Both the position numbers and the translations under genes were made by a program. This document shows, in pieces, positions 28,049 through 38,421 of a stretch of 64,000 bases of DNA; the first letter of the stretch is position 1; each line of letters starts with the position of its first letter. The stretch comes from Jannaschia maritima (lineage in GTDB: Bacteria; Pseudomonadota; Alphaproteobacteria; Rhodobacterales; Rhodobacteraceae), in contig NZ_JARGZA010000009.1 of the NCBI RefSeq assembly GCF_030973515.1, forward strand, positions 1 through 64,000, written 5' to 3'. Below the pieces are notes generated by a model. That model had not been told where the DNA came from and did no database searches. It saw nothing but the letters and a program-made list of their open reading frames with translations.

Positions 28049-29761
28049 ATGCGCGTGGTGGTGATCTGTTTGGCGGTCCTGTGGGGCGGCGTGGCCTGGG
28101 CGCAGGACGCCTTCGTCCAGATCGAAGCGCATCCCAGCCGCGCGGAGGCGGTGGACCGGGCCCAGGCCTATGCGAACCTGTTCGACGACGTGGCGGCGTT
28201 CCGCCAGGGATCGCGCTGGCACGTGGTGGCGCTGGGCCCCTATCCCGACCCGCCGCTGGCGCGGGCCCGCCTGCGCGCCCTGCGGGGCCAGGGGCTGATC
28301 CCGCGGGATTCCTTCGTCAGCGACGTCTCGGATTACGGCGAGCGGGTCTGGCCCGAGGGCGGGGGCCCCTTGTTCGCGCCCGCCCCGTCCCCCGGCCCGG
28401 AGGTCGCGTCGGCCCCCGCCCCCGAGGTCGCCGCCCCGGAGGAGACCTTGCGCCAGGCCCAGCGGTCGGAGCGCGCGCTGAGCCGCCCGGAGAAGCAGGA
28501 TCTGCAGCGCGCACTGCGCTGGTTCGGGCATTACGCGGCGGCCATCGACGGCAGCTTCGGGCGCGGGACGCGGGGGGCCATGATCGGCTGGCAGGCGTCG
28601 CAGGGCCTGCCGCAGACGGGCGTGCTGACCACGCGGCAGCGCGCGGCGCTGCTGGGGGCGTGGCGCGCCGAGCGGGCCGCCCTGGGGCTGGCGCCCGTCA
28701 CGGTGGCGGAGGCCGGGCTGACCCTGACGCTGCCCGAGGGGCTGGTCGCGTTCGACCGGATCGCGGCCCCGTTCGTCCATTACGGGGAACGCGACGGGTC
28801 GGGGGTGACGCTGTCGTTGATCTCGCAGGCCGGGGGGCGGGACGCCCTGGCGGGGCTGTACCAGATCATCCAGACGCTCGACGCGATGCCGCCCGCCGGG
28901 CCGCGCGACCGGTCGCCCGCCGAGTTCCGCATCCGCGGCGAGGGCGCGCGCACGGCGCACGCCTTCGCGCGGGCGGACGGGGACCACGTGGTCGGGTTCC
29001 TGTTGTCCTGGGGCCCGGACGCGGCCCGCGCGGCGGAACGGGCGGTCGCGGCGATGGAGGAGACGATCGCCTCCACCGGTGCGCCCCTGCCGTCGGATGC
29101 GGGGTTCGACGCGGACGCGCAGGCCATCGACCGGGTGTCGGGGCTGGAGGTGCGCCAGCCCCTGCGCAGCGGAACGGGGTTCTGGATCACGGCGGACGGG
29201 CGGATCCTGACGTCGTCCGCCCTGGCGGGGTTCTGCACGCGCCTGACGATCGGCGACGGCATCGAGGCGCGGTCGATCATGGAGGGCGACGGCATCGCCG
29301 TGCTGGAGCCCCGGGCGATCATAGCACCCCGCGCGGTCGCGGCGATCGGCGACCGGCCCCCGCGGCTGGGCGACCGGCTGGCGGTGGCGGGCTTTCCCTT
29401 CGACGGGCTCCTGGGGCAGGCCACGCTGACCTTCGGCACCCTGGAGGACATCCGCGCGCTGGACGGCACCGACGGCACGCTGCGCCTGTCGCTGGAGGCG
29501 CGGGACGGCGACCGGGGCGGTCCCGTCCTCGACCGGGCGGGCCGGGTGGTGGGCATGCTGGCCCCCGACACGGGCGACCGGGGCCAGGTGCTGCCGTTCG
29601 ACGCCGCCTTCGCCATCGATGGCCGCCGCCTTCTGCGCGCGGTCGAGACGTTCGGCCGCGACGCCGTCCCCGCGGACCGGGACCTGGCCCCCCTGCCCCC
29701 CGAGCGCCTGGTCGACCGCGCCGCCGACCTGGCCGTTCTGGTGCAGTGCTGGGAGGAGTGA
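28049..29761 (+). CDS. Exported SPOR + peptidoglycan-binding + degenerate trypsin-like protein
   Basis: 570 residues. Order: signal peptide ([19 protein letters not shown]); SPOR-like domain (about 22-90, [20 protein letters not shown]); Pro/Ala linker; peptidoglycan-binding domain (about 155-207, [20 protein letters not shown]); a beta region; and a trypsin-fold domain (about 370-530). The protease triad looks lost: the histidine site reads [11 protein letters not shown] instead of TNAHV-GC, and the serine site reads GDRGGPVLD instead of GDSGGPV. It is therefore probably a periplasmic, wall-bound pseudoprotease. It is convergent with trkH. Confidence 0.75.
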   Translation: MRVVVICLAVLWGGVAWAQDAFVQIEAHPSRAEAVDRAQAYANLFDDVAAFRQGSRWHVVALGPYPDPPLARARLRALRGQGLIPRDSFVSDVSDYGERVWPEGGGPLFAPAPSPGPEVASAPAPEVAAPEETLRQAQRSERALSRPEKQDLQRALRWFGHYAAAIDGSFGRGTRGAMIGWQASQGLPQTGVLTTRQRAALLGAWRAERAALGLAPVTVAEAGLTLTLPEGLVAFDRIAAPFVHYGERDGSGVTLSLISQAGGRDALAGLYQIIQTLDAMPPAGPRDRSPAEFRIRGEGARTAHAFARADGDHVVGFLLSWGPDAARAAERAVAAMEETIASTGAPLPSDAGFDADAQAIDRVSGLEVRQPLRSGTGFWITADGRILTSSALAGFCTRLTIGDGIEARSIMEGDGIAVLEPRAIIAPRAVAAIGDRPPRLGDRLAVAGFPFDGLLGQATLTFGTLEDIRALDGTDGTLRLSLEARDGDRGGPVLDRAGRVVGMLAPDTGDRGQVLPFDAAFAIDGRRLLRAVETFGRDAVPADRDLAPLPPERLVDRAADLAVLVQCWEE

Positions 29762-29773
29762 GGGGCGGCCCCA

Positions 29774-31222
29774 TCAGGCCAGCCAGAACCGGCGGGTGAA
29801 CAGCACAAACACGGCCATCAGCTCCAACCGCCCGATCAGCATGGCGGCGATCAGCAGCCACTTGGCCGCGTCGTTCAGGGGGGCGAAGTTGCCCGCGGGC
29901 CCGATGATGGGCCCCAGGCCGGGGCCGACGTTCGCCAGGGCGGTGGCCGCGCCCGACACGGCGGTCACGAAGTCGAGGCCGGTCATCGCCAGCGCCACGG
30001 CGAACACGCCCAGCGACACCGCGAACATCGTGAAGAACGCCATCACGGAGTTCAGGACGTCGGCGCCCACGGGGCGGTGGCCGTAGCGCGGCTCGAACAC
30101 GCCGTGGGGGGAATGGATCGCGCGCACCTGCGCCTTCACCGCGGCGAAGAGGATCTGATAGCGGAACACCTTGACCGAGCACGAGGTCGAGCCCGCGCAG
30201 CCGCCGATCAGGCCGATGAAGAAGAACAGCGCGACGAGGAAGCCGCCCCACCCCATGTAGTCCACGCTGGCATAGCCCGTGCCGGTGATGATGCTGGCCA
30301 CGTTGAACAGCGCCTCGCGCAGGGCCGTCTCCACCCCGTATTGGTGGCGGGCCAGCAGCATCGACACGACCATCGCCACGAGGACGCCGTAGGTCGCAAG
30401 GAAGGCCCGCACCTGGGGGTCGCGCCAGAGCGGCCATGCCTTGCCGTTCACGGCCTGGACGAACAGGACGTAGGGCAGCGCGGAGGCCAGCATGAACAGC
30501 GTGGCGATGTATTCGTGCGCGCCCTTGAACGCGCCGAAGCTGCTGTCCGTGTTGGCGAACCCGCCCGTGGAGACGGTGGTCATCGCGTGGACCACGGCGT
30601 CGAACGCCTGCATCCCGGCGGCGCCGTAGGCCACCGCGCAGGCCATCGTGATGCCCAGGTAGATGGTGCTGATCTGGCTGGAGATCTGGGCCGCCCGCGG
30701 CAGGACCTTGCCCATCGTGTCGAACGCCTCCGACCGGAAGATCTGCATGCCGCCCACGCGCAGTTCCGGCAGGAAGACCATCGCCATGACGATGACCCCA
30801 ATGCCGCCGAACCATTGCAGCAGCCCCCGCCACAACAACAGGCCCGCGGGCAGGTCCTCCAGCCCCGTCAGGACGGTGGAGCCCGTGGTGGTCAGTCCCG
30901 ACATGGCCTCGAACATCGCGTCGGTCGGGTCGGCGGCGGTCGCGCCCAGGACGAAGGGGATGGCCGCGAAGACCGGCAGCGCGACCCAGACGGCCACGGT
31001 CAGGAGGAACGTCTGCTGCAACGACAGGCGGTCGCGCACCGCGTTCGCGCAGGCCAGCGCCGTCGCCAACCCCACGAGGCCGGTCAGGATCGCGCCCTCG
31101 AAGAAGGCGGGCCAATGGTCGTTGCCGTCGGCGATGTCGGCGGCCATCGGGATCAGCATGGACACCGCGAGGACCAGCAGGAGCAGGCCGATCACGTATC
31201 CGACGGGACGGACGTCGATCAT
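29774..31222 (-). CDS. trkH: TrkH-family potassium uptake membrane subunit
   Basis: 482 residues with about ten helices in four pore repeats. The filter-like turns TTTGSTVLT, STGGFANTD, GTGYASVD and NVGPGLGPI each carry the glycine that lines the K+ pathway. The protein needs a cytoplasmic TrkA-type NAD-binding regulator; none is in the window. The start at ATG 31222 (MIDVRPVGYVIG) is chosen over a 31-residue Pro-rich extension. It imports K+ using the proton or sodium gradient. The 280 bp upstream (31223-31502) hold no gene that I can see and are lower in GC. Confidence 0.93.
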   Translation of the reverse strand: MIDVRPVGYVIGLLLLVLAVSMLIPMAADIADGNDHWPAFFEGAILTGLVGLATALACANAVRDRLSLQQTFLLTVAVWVALPVFAAIPFVLGATAADPTDAMFEAMSGLTTTGSTVLTGLEDLPAGLLLWRGLLQWFGGIGVIVMAMVFLPELRVGGMQIFRSEAFDTMGKVLPRAAQISSQISTIYLGITMACAVAYGAAGMQAFDAVVHAMTTVSTGGFANTDSSFGAFKGAHEYIATLFMLASALPYVLFVQAVNGKAWPLWRDPQVRAFLATYGVLVAMVVSMLLARHQYGVETALREALFNVASIITGTGYASVDYMGWGGFLVALFFFIGLIGGCAGSTSCSVKVFRYQILFAAVKAQVRAIHSPHGVFEPRYGHRPVGADVLNSVMAFFTMFAVSLGVFAVALAMTGLDFVTAVSGAATALANVGPGLGPIIGPAGNFAPLNDAAKWLLIAAMLIGRLELMAVFVLFTRRFWLA

Positions 31223-31502
31223 GGGGGAGGGTTGGGGGAGAGCGCGCGGGGGGTCAAGGCGTGGGGGTTTTGGGGTAAGTCCAGCGTACGGACAGGGTGC
31301 GCTTTCGCTGCACACGTGCCAATGTTCTGCTCAAGCAGGTTATAGACGTAAACTGCGGACATCGATGGTTGACTGCGAGGGTTCGTAAAGGTGCGCTTCA
31401 ACCCACCGATGCGAGGCGAATGGTGGATAGGAGCTACGCTTTCCGAGGCACACGGGATACCCGCGTCTTGATGCGATGATGCCGGAACAGTAAGGTTGCG
31501 GC

Positions 31503-32024
31503 ATGCTCAGATACTTCCTCTCCGGCCCGGTCATTTGTCTTGCCGGGTGCGTCTCGCCGATGGACGCACTTGACCCGAGCCTTCGTCTTTCGAACCCCGG
31601 CTTAACCGGTACAATCGATGGGGGCGTCGCATGCCCGGCAACGCGCCGCGCGGCAAAGCAGACCGGCGAATCCCTAAGCCGCTTCGACTATCGCGCTTCG
31701 GTGGTCCCTGCGGAACTTGGCACCGCGTTCGGTGTGCGGATCGACCACACCGTCGGCTCCGTCTCGTCCCGGCGTACCGTTAATGTGAGCATCGACGGAC
31801 CCTCGGGGCGCGAGGTCCTGAGCACGAGCATCGGGGCTTCGGCCGGTGCAGGAAGTTCGAACACGCTGATTACGCAAACGCTGGGAACAGATAATCGGCC
31901 CCATCGCGGTCGGTGGACCCTGACCGTGCAGGACGGCGAGGAAGTCCTGCTATCGGCCAGCTTCGACGTCGTAGCACCGGACGTCGCCGCGCGGGCAGGT
32001 ATCGACTGCGCCGACCGCCTCTAG
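31503..32024 (+). CDS. Unknown lipoprotein in a lower-GC patch
   Basis: 173 residues starting MLRYFLSGPVICLAGC, a lipoprotein signal with lipobox LAGC (Cys16). The mature part is beta-rich with two or three cysteines (ACPATRR, GIDCADRL); its middle (GTAFGVRIDHTVGSVSSRRT ... GRWTLTVQDG) looks like a small Ig-like or lectin-like beta domain, but I do not recognise a family. Base composition and codon choice are plainly less GC-rich than neighbours, suggesting transfer. It stands alone between trkH and murD. Confidence 0.6.
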   Translation: MLRYFLSGPVICLAGCVSPMDALDPSLRLSNPGLTGTIDGGVACPATRRAAKQTGESLSRFDYRASVVPAELGTAFGVRIDHTVGSVSSRRTVNVSIDGPSGREVLSTSIGASAGAGSSNTLITQTLGTDNRPHRGRWTLTVQDGEEVLLSASFDVVAPDVAARAGIDCADRL

Positions 32025-32421
32025 GCACGTGGTCCTGCGAGGCGGCCGAGCATGACCGCGCTCTCACCACGGTGGGATGTAGGGCCGTTCCCGGAGCGGT
32101 AAGGTGGCATCCAATCACGCTTGCCGCAGTCGTCGAACCGGCTCGGCGTAGGGTTGGTTTCCAACCCACCACGCCGACATTATGGTTCGCGCACAAGTCT
32201 CAGCTCCCATTCTGCCGCGTATCGCAGGGCCGGGGATCGACGACCCGACGTTCGCGCCTGCCCCTTTATGCTAGCCAAGTCCGTCGAACGTCAGGACCGG
32301 AGGTGCCTGCCCTAGCCAAATCGCCGAGCCGCGTGACGGCCCGGCGATGCGCGGCGACCGGCGTCGTCGGACGCTATTAACGCGCGGGGCGGTTCCTAAC
32401 GATGTTGGACCAGTCCTCTCG
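32025..32421. other. 397-bp gene-free stretch with a REP-like hairpin
   Basis: No reading frame with coding character is visible between the lipoprotein gene and the murD stop. The stretch is of mixed composition and contains the palindrome described at 32144. This is where the usual continuation of the division cluster (ftsW, murG, murC, murB) would be expected. Confidence 0.6.
32144..32176. repeat. REP-like palindrome
   Basis: CGGCGT + GGGTTGG, loop TTT, CCAACCC + ACGCCG: a 7-bp perfect inner stem and a 6-bp perfect outer stem separated by small bulges (A on one side, ACC on the other). The core GGGTTGG-TTT-CCAACCC resembles bacterial REP elements. No REP-associated transposase is in the window. 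Confidence 0.6.
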
Positions 32422-33822
32422 CTAGCTTTCGCTTTGCGGTGAACGAAGCGCCCTCACCCGCCCCACGAAATCCTCCCCCCGCCGCTCGAAGCTGTCGTAC
32501 TGATCGAAGCTTGCCGCCGCGGGGGCCAGCAGGACCGTGTCGCCCGGCTCCGCCTCCGCCGCCGCCTGCGCGACGGCCGTCGCCATGTCGCCGCAGACGA
32601 CCGCGTCCACGCCCGGTCCCAGGACCACGGCGAAGGCCGCCGCCTCCCGTCCGATGACGTAGGCGCGGGCGACGTTGGCATAGTGAGGGCGCAGGGCGTC
32701 GAGCCCGCCCTCCTTCATCAGGCCGCCCACGATCCAGCGGATGCGCGGGAAGGCCTGCAACGCCTGGGCGGCGGCATCGACGTTGGTGGCCTTGCTGTCG
32801 TTCACGAAAGCGACGCCGCCCACCTCCGCCACGCGCTGCGACCGGTGCGGCAGGCCGGGGAAGTCGTGCAAGCCCGGTTCCAGCTCCCGCGGCCCCAGGC
32901 CCAGCGCGCGGGCAGCGGCCCAGGCACAGGCGGCGTTCAGGTGATTGTGCCGCCCGGGCAGGCCGGGAACGCCGCGCAGATCCACGGAGGCGACCTGCCG
33001 TCCCTTGCGGTGTTCGGTCAGCCAGCCCTTGCGGGCGGACAGGGTCCAGCCGGGTCCGGTGGGCTTGGCCCCCGTCACGCGCAGGATGCGGTCGTCGCCG
33101 GGCGCCTGCGCCATCTGGTTGGCCAGGAACGCGCCCACGTCCTCGTCCACGCCGATCACGGCGCGGTCGGGGCCCCCTTCGGCGAACAGGCGCCGCTTGG
33201 CCGCGGCATAGCCGCCGAACCCCCCGTGCCGGTCCAGGTGGTCGGGCGACAGGTTGGTCCACACGGCCACGTCGGGCGTCAGGCTGCGCGCGAGCTCGGT
33301 CTGGTAGGACGACAGTTCCAGCACCACGACGTCGTCCGCCCCGGGGGGGTCCAGGTCCAGGACGCCGCGCCCGATGTTGCCCGCCAGGTGCGCGGTCCGC
33401 CCCGCGCGGGTCAACAGGTGGTGCAGCAGGGCGGCGGTGGTGGACTTGCCGTTCGACCCGGTGACGGCGACGACGCGGGGGGGTTCGTCCGTCCAGCCCA
33501 GGGAGCGGAAGAACAAGCCGATGTCGTTGTCCACCGCCACGCCCGCCGCCCAGGCGGCGCGGATGGCGGGGTGCGGGGCCGGGAACAGGTGCGGGATGCC
33601 CGGCGACGTGACCAGGATCGACACGCCATCCAGCGCGCCGGGCCGGGTGGGATCTGCGACGTCGAACCCTTCGGCGGCGGCGGCGTCGCGACCCCCGGGG
33701 CCGTCGTCCCAGGCCAGCACGTGCGCGCCGCCCGCCCGAAGGGCGCGGGCGGCGGACAGGCCGGTCCGGCCCAGCCCCAGGACCGCGACCATCGCGCCGT
33801 CGTATCCGGGGACCGGGATCAT
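32422..33822 (-). CDS. murD: UDP-N-acetylmuramoylalanine-D-glutamate ligase
   Basis: 466-residue cytoplasmic Mur ligase adding D-Glu to UDP-MurNAc-L-Ala. N-terminal Rossmann start [20 protein letters not shown] loop [46 protein letters not shown]; and [11 protein letters not shown] 33822 overlaps the stop of the 87-residue gene (ATGA). It is the last recognisable member of the dcw block here; the cluster is cut off after it. Confidence 0.95.
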   Translation of the reverse strand: MIPVPGYDGAMVAVLGLGRTGLSAARALRAGGAHVLAWDDGPGGRDAAAAEGFDVADPTRPGALDGVSILVTSPGIPHLFPAPHPAIRAAWAAGVAVDNDIGLFFRSLGWTDEPPRVVAVTGSNGKSTTAALLHHLLTRAGRTAHLAGNIGRGVLDLDPPGADDVVVLELSSYQTELARSLTPDVAVWTNLSPDHLDRHGGFGGYAAAKRRLFAEGGPDRAVIGVDEDVGAFLANQMAQAPGDDRILRVTGAKPTGPGWTLSARKGWLTEHRKGRQVASVDLRGVPGLPGRHNHLNAACAWAAARALGLGPRELEPGLHDFPGLPHRSQRVAEVGGVAFVNDSKATNVDAAAQALQAFPRIRWIVGGLMKEGGLDALRPHYANVARAYVIGREAAAFAVVLGPGVDAVVCGDMATAVAQAAAEAEPGDTVLLAPAAASFDQYDSFERRGEDFVGRVRALRSPQSES

Positions 33823-34082
33823 CGGCCCACGGCCATCATCGCACCTAAACGACGCAGGGCTTCGACGCCCTCGGCCCCGTCCCAGGTCACGGTGAACGGT
33901 TCGCCCGCCGCCTTCGCGCGGGCCTGTCCGTCCCGAGCGTCGCGCCAGCCTTCCGCCACGGGGAAGGCCGCGATGACGATCCCGGCGAGGCACGCGACCG
34001 CGCCCCAGCGCGCGGCGCGAAGGCCCAGCGCGACAGGCGGGCGGGCCTTGCGCAGCCGCCATTCCAAATAGCGACCGATCAA
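33819..34082 (-). CDS. 87-residue membrane protein between the ACT gene and murD
   Basis: It reads [19 protein letters not shown], then a membrane helix (about 25-43, [20 protein letters not shown]), then a short soluble tail. Both ends overlap neighbours by ATGA, so it is translated in step with the ACT-domain gene and murD. I do not recognise a family. By position it may assist cell-wall synthesis or division, but nothing in the sequence proves that. Confidence 0.7.
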   Translation of the reverse strand: MIGRYLEWRLRKARPPVALGLRAARWGAVACLAGIVIAAFPVAEGWRDARDGQARAKAAGEPFTVTWDGAEGVEALRRLGAMMAVGR

Positions 34083-34459
34083 GGCGTCCCCCCGCCTCCG
34101 GCCGCCGCCCGCGCGTGCAGGACGGCCAGGGCGCGGTCGGCGTCGCGGGACGGGACGAAGGCGTGGTCGTGGTGATGGCCCGCGACCATGTTGCAGGCGA
34201 TGCCGGCGTCCGTCAGCGCGGTGGCGACGGCGGCGGTCAGGCCCACGCCTTCCAGGTCGCTGGCGACGCGCAGGGTGATGCGGCGCATCGGCACGCCCGA
34301 ACCGGCGAAGGGGACAATGGCGGACAGGCCCTCGTCCTCCCGGATCGTGGCGATGGCGGCGTCAAGATCGGGCGGGTCGGTCGTGAATACGTATTCGCGC
34401 AGGTCGAGGACGGGGTCCATGCCCGCGATCATGGCCCCCGTGTCCCGCACCGTCGCCAT
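34079..34459 (-). CDS. ACT-domain protein inside the dcw cluster
   Basis: 126 residues with a tandem ACT-like fold: [20 protein letters not shown] in the first half, [20 protein letters not shown] and [18 protein letters not shown] in the second. The HHHDHAFV motif and size match the stand-alone ACT proteins often annotated as DUF2241-like (name from memory). ACT domains usually bind amino acids and regulate. ATG 34459 shares a base with the mraY stop (TGATG). It could sense an amino acid used for the wall peptide; this is inference. Confidence 0.75.
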   Translation of the reverse strand: MATVRDTGAMIAGMDPVLDLREYVFTTDPPDLDAAIATIREDEGLSAIVPFAGSGVPMRRITLRVASDLEGVGLTAAVATALTDAGIACNMVAGHHHDHAFVPSRDADRALAVLHARAAAGGGGTP

Positions 34460-35541
34460 CAGCGAACCTTCAATGTCGCTAGCCCGATCAGGGCCAGGAT
34501 CAGGGCGATGATCCAGAAGCGGATGACGACCTGCGGTTCGGCCCAGCCCTTCTTCTCGAAATGGTGGTGGATGGGGGCCATCAGGAAGACGCGGCGCCCG
34601 GTCGTCTTGAAGTAGGCGACCTGAACGATGACGCTGAGCGCTTCCACCACGAACAGGCCGCCGATCACGGCCCAGACCAGTTCGTGCTTCGTGACCACCG
34701 CGATGGCGCCCAGGGCGCCGCCCAGGGCCAGCGAGCCGGTGTCGCCCATGAAGACGGCCGCGGGCGGCGCGTTGTACCACAGGAAGCCCAGGCCCCCGCC
34801 GATCAGGCCCGCGCAGAAGATCAGCAACTCGCCCGTGCCGGGGACGTAGTGGACGTCGAGATAGTCGGTGAAGTCCACGCGGCCGACCGCATAGGCGATG
34901 ACGCCGAGGGTGAAGGCCGCGATCATCACGGGCATGATCGCCAGGCCGTCCAGCCCGTCGGTCAGGTTCACCGCGTTGGCCGATCCCACCACCACTAGCA
35001 TCACGAAGGGGACGTAGATCCACGCCATGTCCAGCAGCACGTCCTTGAAGACGGGGAAGGCCAGTTGCGCGGACAGTTCCGCCGGGTGCGCCCACAGCGC
35101 GACCATGGCCGCCACGGCCGCGATCAGGAAGCCCAGCGCGAGGCGGACGCGGCCGGGCACGCCCTTGGTGTCGCCCGCGCTGACCTTCGCGAAGTCGTCC
35201 ACGAAGCCGATGGCCCCGAAGCTGATGGTCACGCCCAGGACCAGCCAGACATAGGGGTTGTCGAGGCGCGCGAAGAGGAGCGTCGCCACCGTGACCGCGC
35301 CCAGGATCAGGACGCCGCCCATCGTGGGGGTCCCCGCCTTCGCGCGGTGGCTTTCGGGGCCGTCGCTGCGGATCGGCTGGCCCCGCCCCTGCCGCTTGCG
35401 CAGGAGGTCGATCAGAGGGCGCCCGAACAGAAAGCCGAAGACGAGCGCGGTGAAGAAGGCCAGTCCTGCCCGCACGGTGATGTACCGCAGCAGGTTGAAG
35501 GGGCCGCCCCCGTCCGAAAGCTCTGCCAGCCAAAACAGCAT
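34459..35541 (-). CDS. mraY: Phospho-N-acetylmuramoyl-pentapeptide transferase
   Basis: 360-residue integral enzyme with ten helices that transfers phospho-MurNAc-pentapeptide from UDP to undecaprenyl phosphate, making lipid I. Conserved: [13 protein letters not shown], the DDFAKV Asp pair, [25 protein letters not shown] and [14 protein letters not shown]. It starts 7 nt after the murF stop and is coupled to the following ACT gene. Confidence 0.97.
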   Translation of the reverse strand: MLFWLAELSDGGGPFNLLRYITVRAGLAFFTALVFGFLFGRPLIDLLRKRQGRGQPIRSDGPESHRAKAGTPTMGGVLILGAVTVATLLFARLDNPYVWLVLGVTISFGAIGFVDDFAKVSAGDTKGVPGRVRLALGFLIAAVAAMVALWAHPAELSAQLAFPVFKDVLLDMAWIYVPFVMLVVVGSANAVNLTDGLDGLAIMPVMIAAFTLGVIAYAVGRVDFTDYLDVHYVPGTGELLIFCAGLIGGGLGFLWYNAPPAAVFMGDTGSLALGGALGAIAVVTKHELVWAVIGGLFVVEALSVIVQVAYFKTTGRRVFLMAPIHHHFEKKGWAEPQVVIRFWIIALILALIGLATLKVR

Positions 35542-35548
35542 GCGTCGT

Positions 35549-36925
35549 CTATCCCCGTTCCAGGCCGCGGATGGTCCCGACCAGCGCCTGCATTCCCATC
35601 GACAGCGACCCCTTCACCAGCACCGCGTCGCCCGGGCGCAGCATGTCGCGCATCTGGCGTCCCAGCGCTTCGGCCCGGGCGCAGACGTGCCCCCTCTGCC
35701 CCGGGGGGAGGGCGTCGTACAGGGACCGCATCAGCGGCCCCACGCAATGGACCACGTCGATCGACGCCATGGCGTCGTGATCGGCCAGCGCCGCGTGCAG
35801 GGCCGGCCCCGTCGGCCCGAGCTCCTTCATGTCGCCCAGGATGGCGATGCGCCGGCCCCGCCGCGCCACGGGCGTCGCGGCCAGCAGGTCGAGCGCCGCG
35901 CCCACGGAGGCCGGGTTCGCGTTGTACGCGTCGTCGATCAGGTCCACCGGCGGGGTGTCGGGCGACAGCCGCACGGCATGGCGCTGCCCCCGTCCCGCGG
36001 GCGGGGCCCAACCGGACAGCGCCAGGGCCGCGATCGCGACGTCGCCGCCCAGCGCGTGCACGACCGCGAGGGCGCCCAGCGCGTTTAGCGCGAAATGCGC
36101 GCCCGGCGCCCCGATGCGGAACGCGACCTCGCCCACGGGCGTGTCCGCCGCGCAGGTCACGGAATCGGCGCCGGCCGCGACCTCGCGCAGGCGCCAGTCC
36201 GCCCGGGATGTCCCGAAGCCGACGGTGCCGCCCGCGTCGCGCAGGATGGGCGACACGTCGAGGTCGGCGTTCCAGACCGCCGCGCCGCCCGGGACGAGGC
36301 CCCCGAATATCGACGCCTTCTCGCGCGCGATGCCCTCGATCCCGTCGGCGAAGGCTTCCAAGTGGACGGGGGCCACGTTCGTGACGAGGGCGGCGTGGGG
36401 GGCAGCGAGGCGGGCCAGGGGCGCGATCTCGCCCGGGTGGTTCATGCCGATCTCGACCACGGCGAAGTCGGCGTCGGGCGGGATCGCCGACAGGGTCAGC
36501 GGGACGCCCCAATGGTTGTTGAAGGACCGGGCGGCGGCATGGGTCCGGCCCTGCCCCGTCAGCATGTGGGCGAGCATGTCCTTCGTGGACGTCTTGCCGA
36601 CGCTGCCCGTGACGGCGGCCACCTTCGCCCGCGTGCGCGCGCGGCCCGCGCAGCCCATCGCCTCCAACGCGGACTGGACGTCGGGAACGACCAGGAGGCG
36701 CCGGGGGTCGATGCCGTCGGGCACGCGCGACACCATCGCGGCGGGCGCCCCCGCATCGAGGGCGGCGCCGACGAAGTCGTGCCCGTCGCGCGCGTCGGTC
36801 AGGGCCACGAACAGCTCGCCCGGCCCGATCGTCCGGCTGTCGATCGACAGGCCCGTCGCGGTCCACTCGCCCGCCGCCCGGCCGCCCGTCGCGGCCGCCG
36901 CATCTTGGGCGGTCCACAGCGTCAT
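35549..36925 (-). CDS. murF: UDP-MurNAc-tripeptide:D-alanyl-D-alanine ligase
   Basis: 458 residues. Mur ligase layout: N-terminal UDP-substrate domain ([20 protein letters not shown]), ATP domain with [19 protein letters not shown] and [11 protein letters not shown]-type core ([10 protein letters not shown]), C-terminal domain with [11 protein letters not shown] and ILGDMKELG. It completes the UDP-MurNAc-pentapeptide. ATG 36925 overlaps the murE stop (ATGA). Confidence 0.96.
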   Translation of the reverse strand: MTLWTAQDAAAATGGRAAGEWTATGLSIDSRTIGPGELFVALTDARDGHDFVGAALDAGAPAAMVSRVPDGIDPRRLLVVPDVQSALEAMGCAGRARTRAKVAAVTGSVGKTSTKDMLAHMLTGQGRTHAAARSFNNHWGVPLTLSAIPPDADFAVVEIGMNHPGEIAPLARLAAPHAALVTNVAPVHLEAFADGIEGIAREKASIFGGLVPGGAAVWNADLDVSPILRDAGGTVGFGTSRADWRLREVAAGADSVTCAADTPVGEVAFRIGAPGAHFALNALGALAVVHALGGDVAIAALALSGWAPPAGRGQRHAVRLSPDTPPVDLIDDAYNANPASVGAALDLLAATPVARRGRRIAILGDMKELGPTGPALHAALADHDAMASIDVVHCVGPLMRSLYDALPPGQRGHVCARAEALGRQMRDMLRPGDAVLVKGSLSMGMQALVGTIRGLERG

Positions 36926-38373
36926 GCGACCCGTCCGTCCAAGGCGGCCACGGCGATCGACGCCTGCTCGACGTCGTCGAAGGGCAGGACCATGTCGCCG
37001 ACGATCTGCCCGCTCTCGTGGCCCTTGCCCATCACCAGCAGGGCATCGCCCGGCTCCAACAGGCCCGCGCCGCGCAGGATGGCCTCCGCCCGGTCGCCGC
37101 ATTCGACGGCCCCGGGGGCGCCCCCCCGCACGGCGGCGCGGATGGCGGCTGGGTCCTCGGACCGGGGGTTGTCGTCCGTGACGATCACGACGTCGGCGTG
37201 TTCGGCGGCGGCTGCGCCCATCAGGGGGCGCTTGCCCGTGTCGCGGTCGCCGCCCGCCCCCACCACGGCGACGATCCGGCCCATGACGTGGGGCCGCAGC
37301 GCCCGCAGCGCGGTGGCGACGGCGTCGGGCGTGTGGGCGTAGTCGACGAACACCGTGGCCCCGTTGCCGCGCGTGGCGGCAAGCTGCATCCGGCCCCGCA
37401 CGCCCGTCAGCTTCGGCAGGACGGCGAAGACCTGGACCGGATCCTCGCCCGCGGCGATGGCCAGGCCCGCGGCGCACAGGACGTTGGTGGCCTGGAACCC
37501 GCCGATCAGGTCGAGGCGGGCGGCGTGCGCCCGGCCCTGCCACCGGAACACGACGTCCTGGCCGGTCGCGTCGAACCGCTGTCCGGTCAATTGGAGGCGG
37601 GATTCAGGCGCGCGCCCGTAGCCGATCACCTCCTGCCCGCGGGCGTTGCAACCGGTTGCAAGCGCCGGCCCGGCGGGGTCGTCCAGATCGATCACCGCGA
37701 CCGCGTCGGCGGGCAGGATCCGCTCGAACAGGCCAGCCTTCGCCGCCAGATAGGCGTCCATGTCGCCGTGGTAGTCGAGGTGGTCCTGCGTCAGGTTGGT
37801 GAAGGCCGCGGCGGCCAGGCGGACCGCTTCCAGGCGGCGCTGGTCGAGGCCGTGGCTCGACGCCTCCATCGCGGCATGGGTGACGCCGGCGCGGGCCATG
37901 TCGGCCAGCAGGCGGTGCAGGGTGATGGGTTCGGGCGTCGTGTGGACGCTCGGCGCGTGGTAGCCCCCCTCGACCCCCGTGGTGCCCAGGTTCACGGCGC
38001 GGTGGCCCAGGGCTTCCCAAATCTGGCGGGTGAAGGCCGCGACGCTCGTCTTGCCGTTGGTGCCCGTGACCGCGACCATCGTGTCGGGCTGGTCGCCCGC
38101 CATCAGGGCGGCGGCGAAGGCCAGGGCAGCGCGCGGATCCTCCACCGCGATCACGGGGACGTCCACGGCCGCGATGTCGGTGCCGGCGGGGTCGGTTAGC
38201 ACCGCGACGGCGCCGTTCGCCACAGCCGCACCGGCGAAGCGGGCGCCATGGGCGTTCGTGCCCGGCAGGGCCGCGAACAGGTGGCCCGGGCGCGCGTCGC
38301 GGTCCGAGACCGATAGCCCGGTCACGGTCACGTCCGGCCCCGTCAGCCCAAGCTCGCCTAGCGTCCACCCCAT
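36922..38373 (-). CDS. murE: UDP-MurNAc-L-Ala-D-Glu:meso-diaminopimelate ligase
   Basis: 483 residues. ATP loop VTGTNGKTSVAAFTRQ, the Lys-bearing active-site region NLTQDHLDYHGDMDAYLAAK, and DDNPRSEDP, where DNPR is the signature for meso-diaminopimelate (Gram-negative) specificity. So the organism has DAP-type peptidoglycan. It starts at ATG 38373; 48 bp separate it from ftsI, the loosest join in this block. Confidence 0.96.
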   Translation of the reverse strand: MGWTLGELGLTGPDVTVTGLSVSDRDARPGHLFAALPGTNAHGARFAGAAVANGAVAVLTDPAGTDIAAVDVPVIAVEDPRAALAFAAALMAGDQPDTMVAVTGTNGKTSVAAFTRQIWEALGHRAVNLGTTGVEGGYHAPSVHTTPEPITLHRLLADMARAGVTHAAMEASSHGLDQRRLEAVRLAAAAFTNLTQDHLDYHGDMDAYLAAKAGLFERILPADAVAVIDLDDPAGPALATGCNARGQEVIGYGRAPESRLQLTGQRFDATGQDVVFRWQGRAHAARLDLIGGFQATNVLCAAGLAIAAGEDPVQVFAVLPKLTGVRGRMQLAATRGNGATVFVDYAHTPDAVATALRALRPHVMGRIVAVVGAGGDRDTGKRPLMGAAAAEHADVVIVTDDNPRSEDPAAIRAAVRGGAPGAVECGDRAEAILRGAGLLEPGDALLVMGKGHESGQIVGDMVLPFDDVEQASIAVAALDGRVA

Positions 38374-38421
38374 GCGCGGCTGCCTATCCCAGCGGTCCGG
38401 CGGCGTCCATGCGCCACCCCC

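Noticed and set aside
27868-29799. 643-codon plus-strand frame over the pseudoprotease gene
   Set aside because: Gly/Arg/Pro-rich shadow; the 28049 frame has a signal peptide and three recognisable domains.
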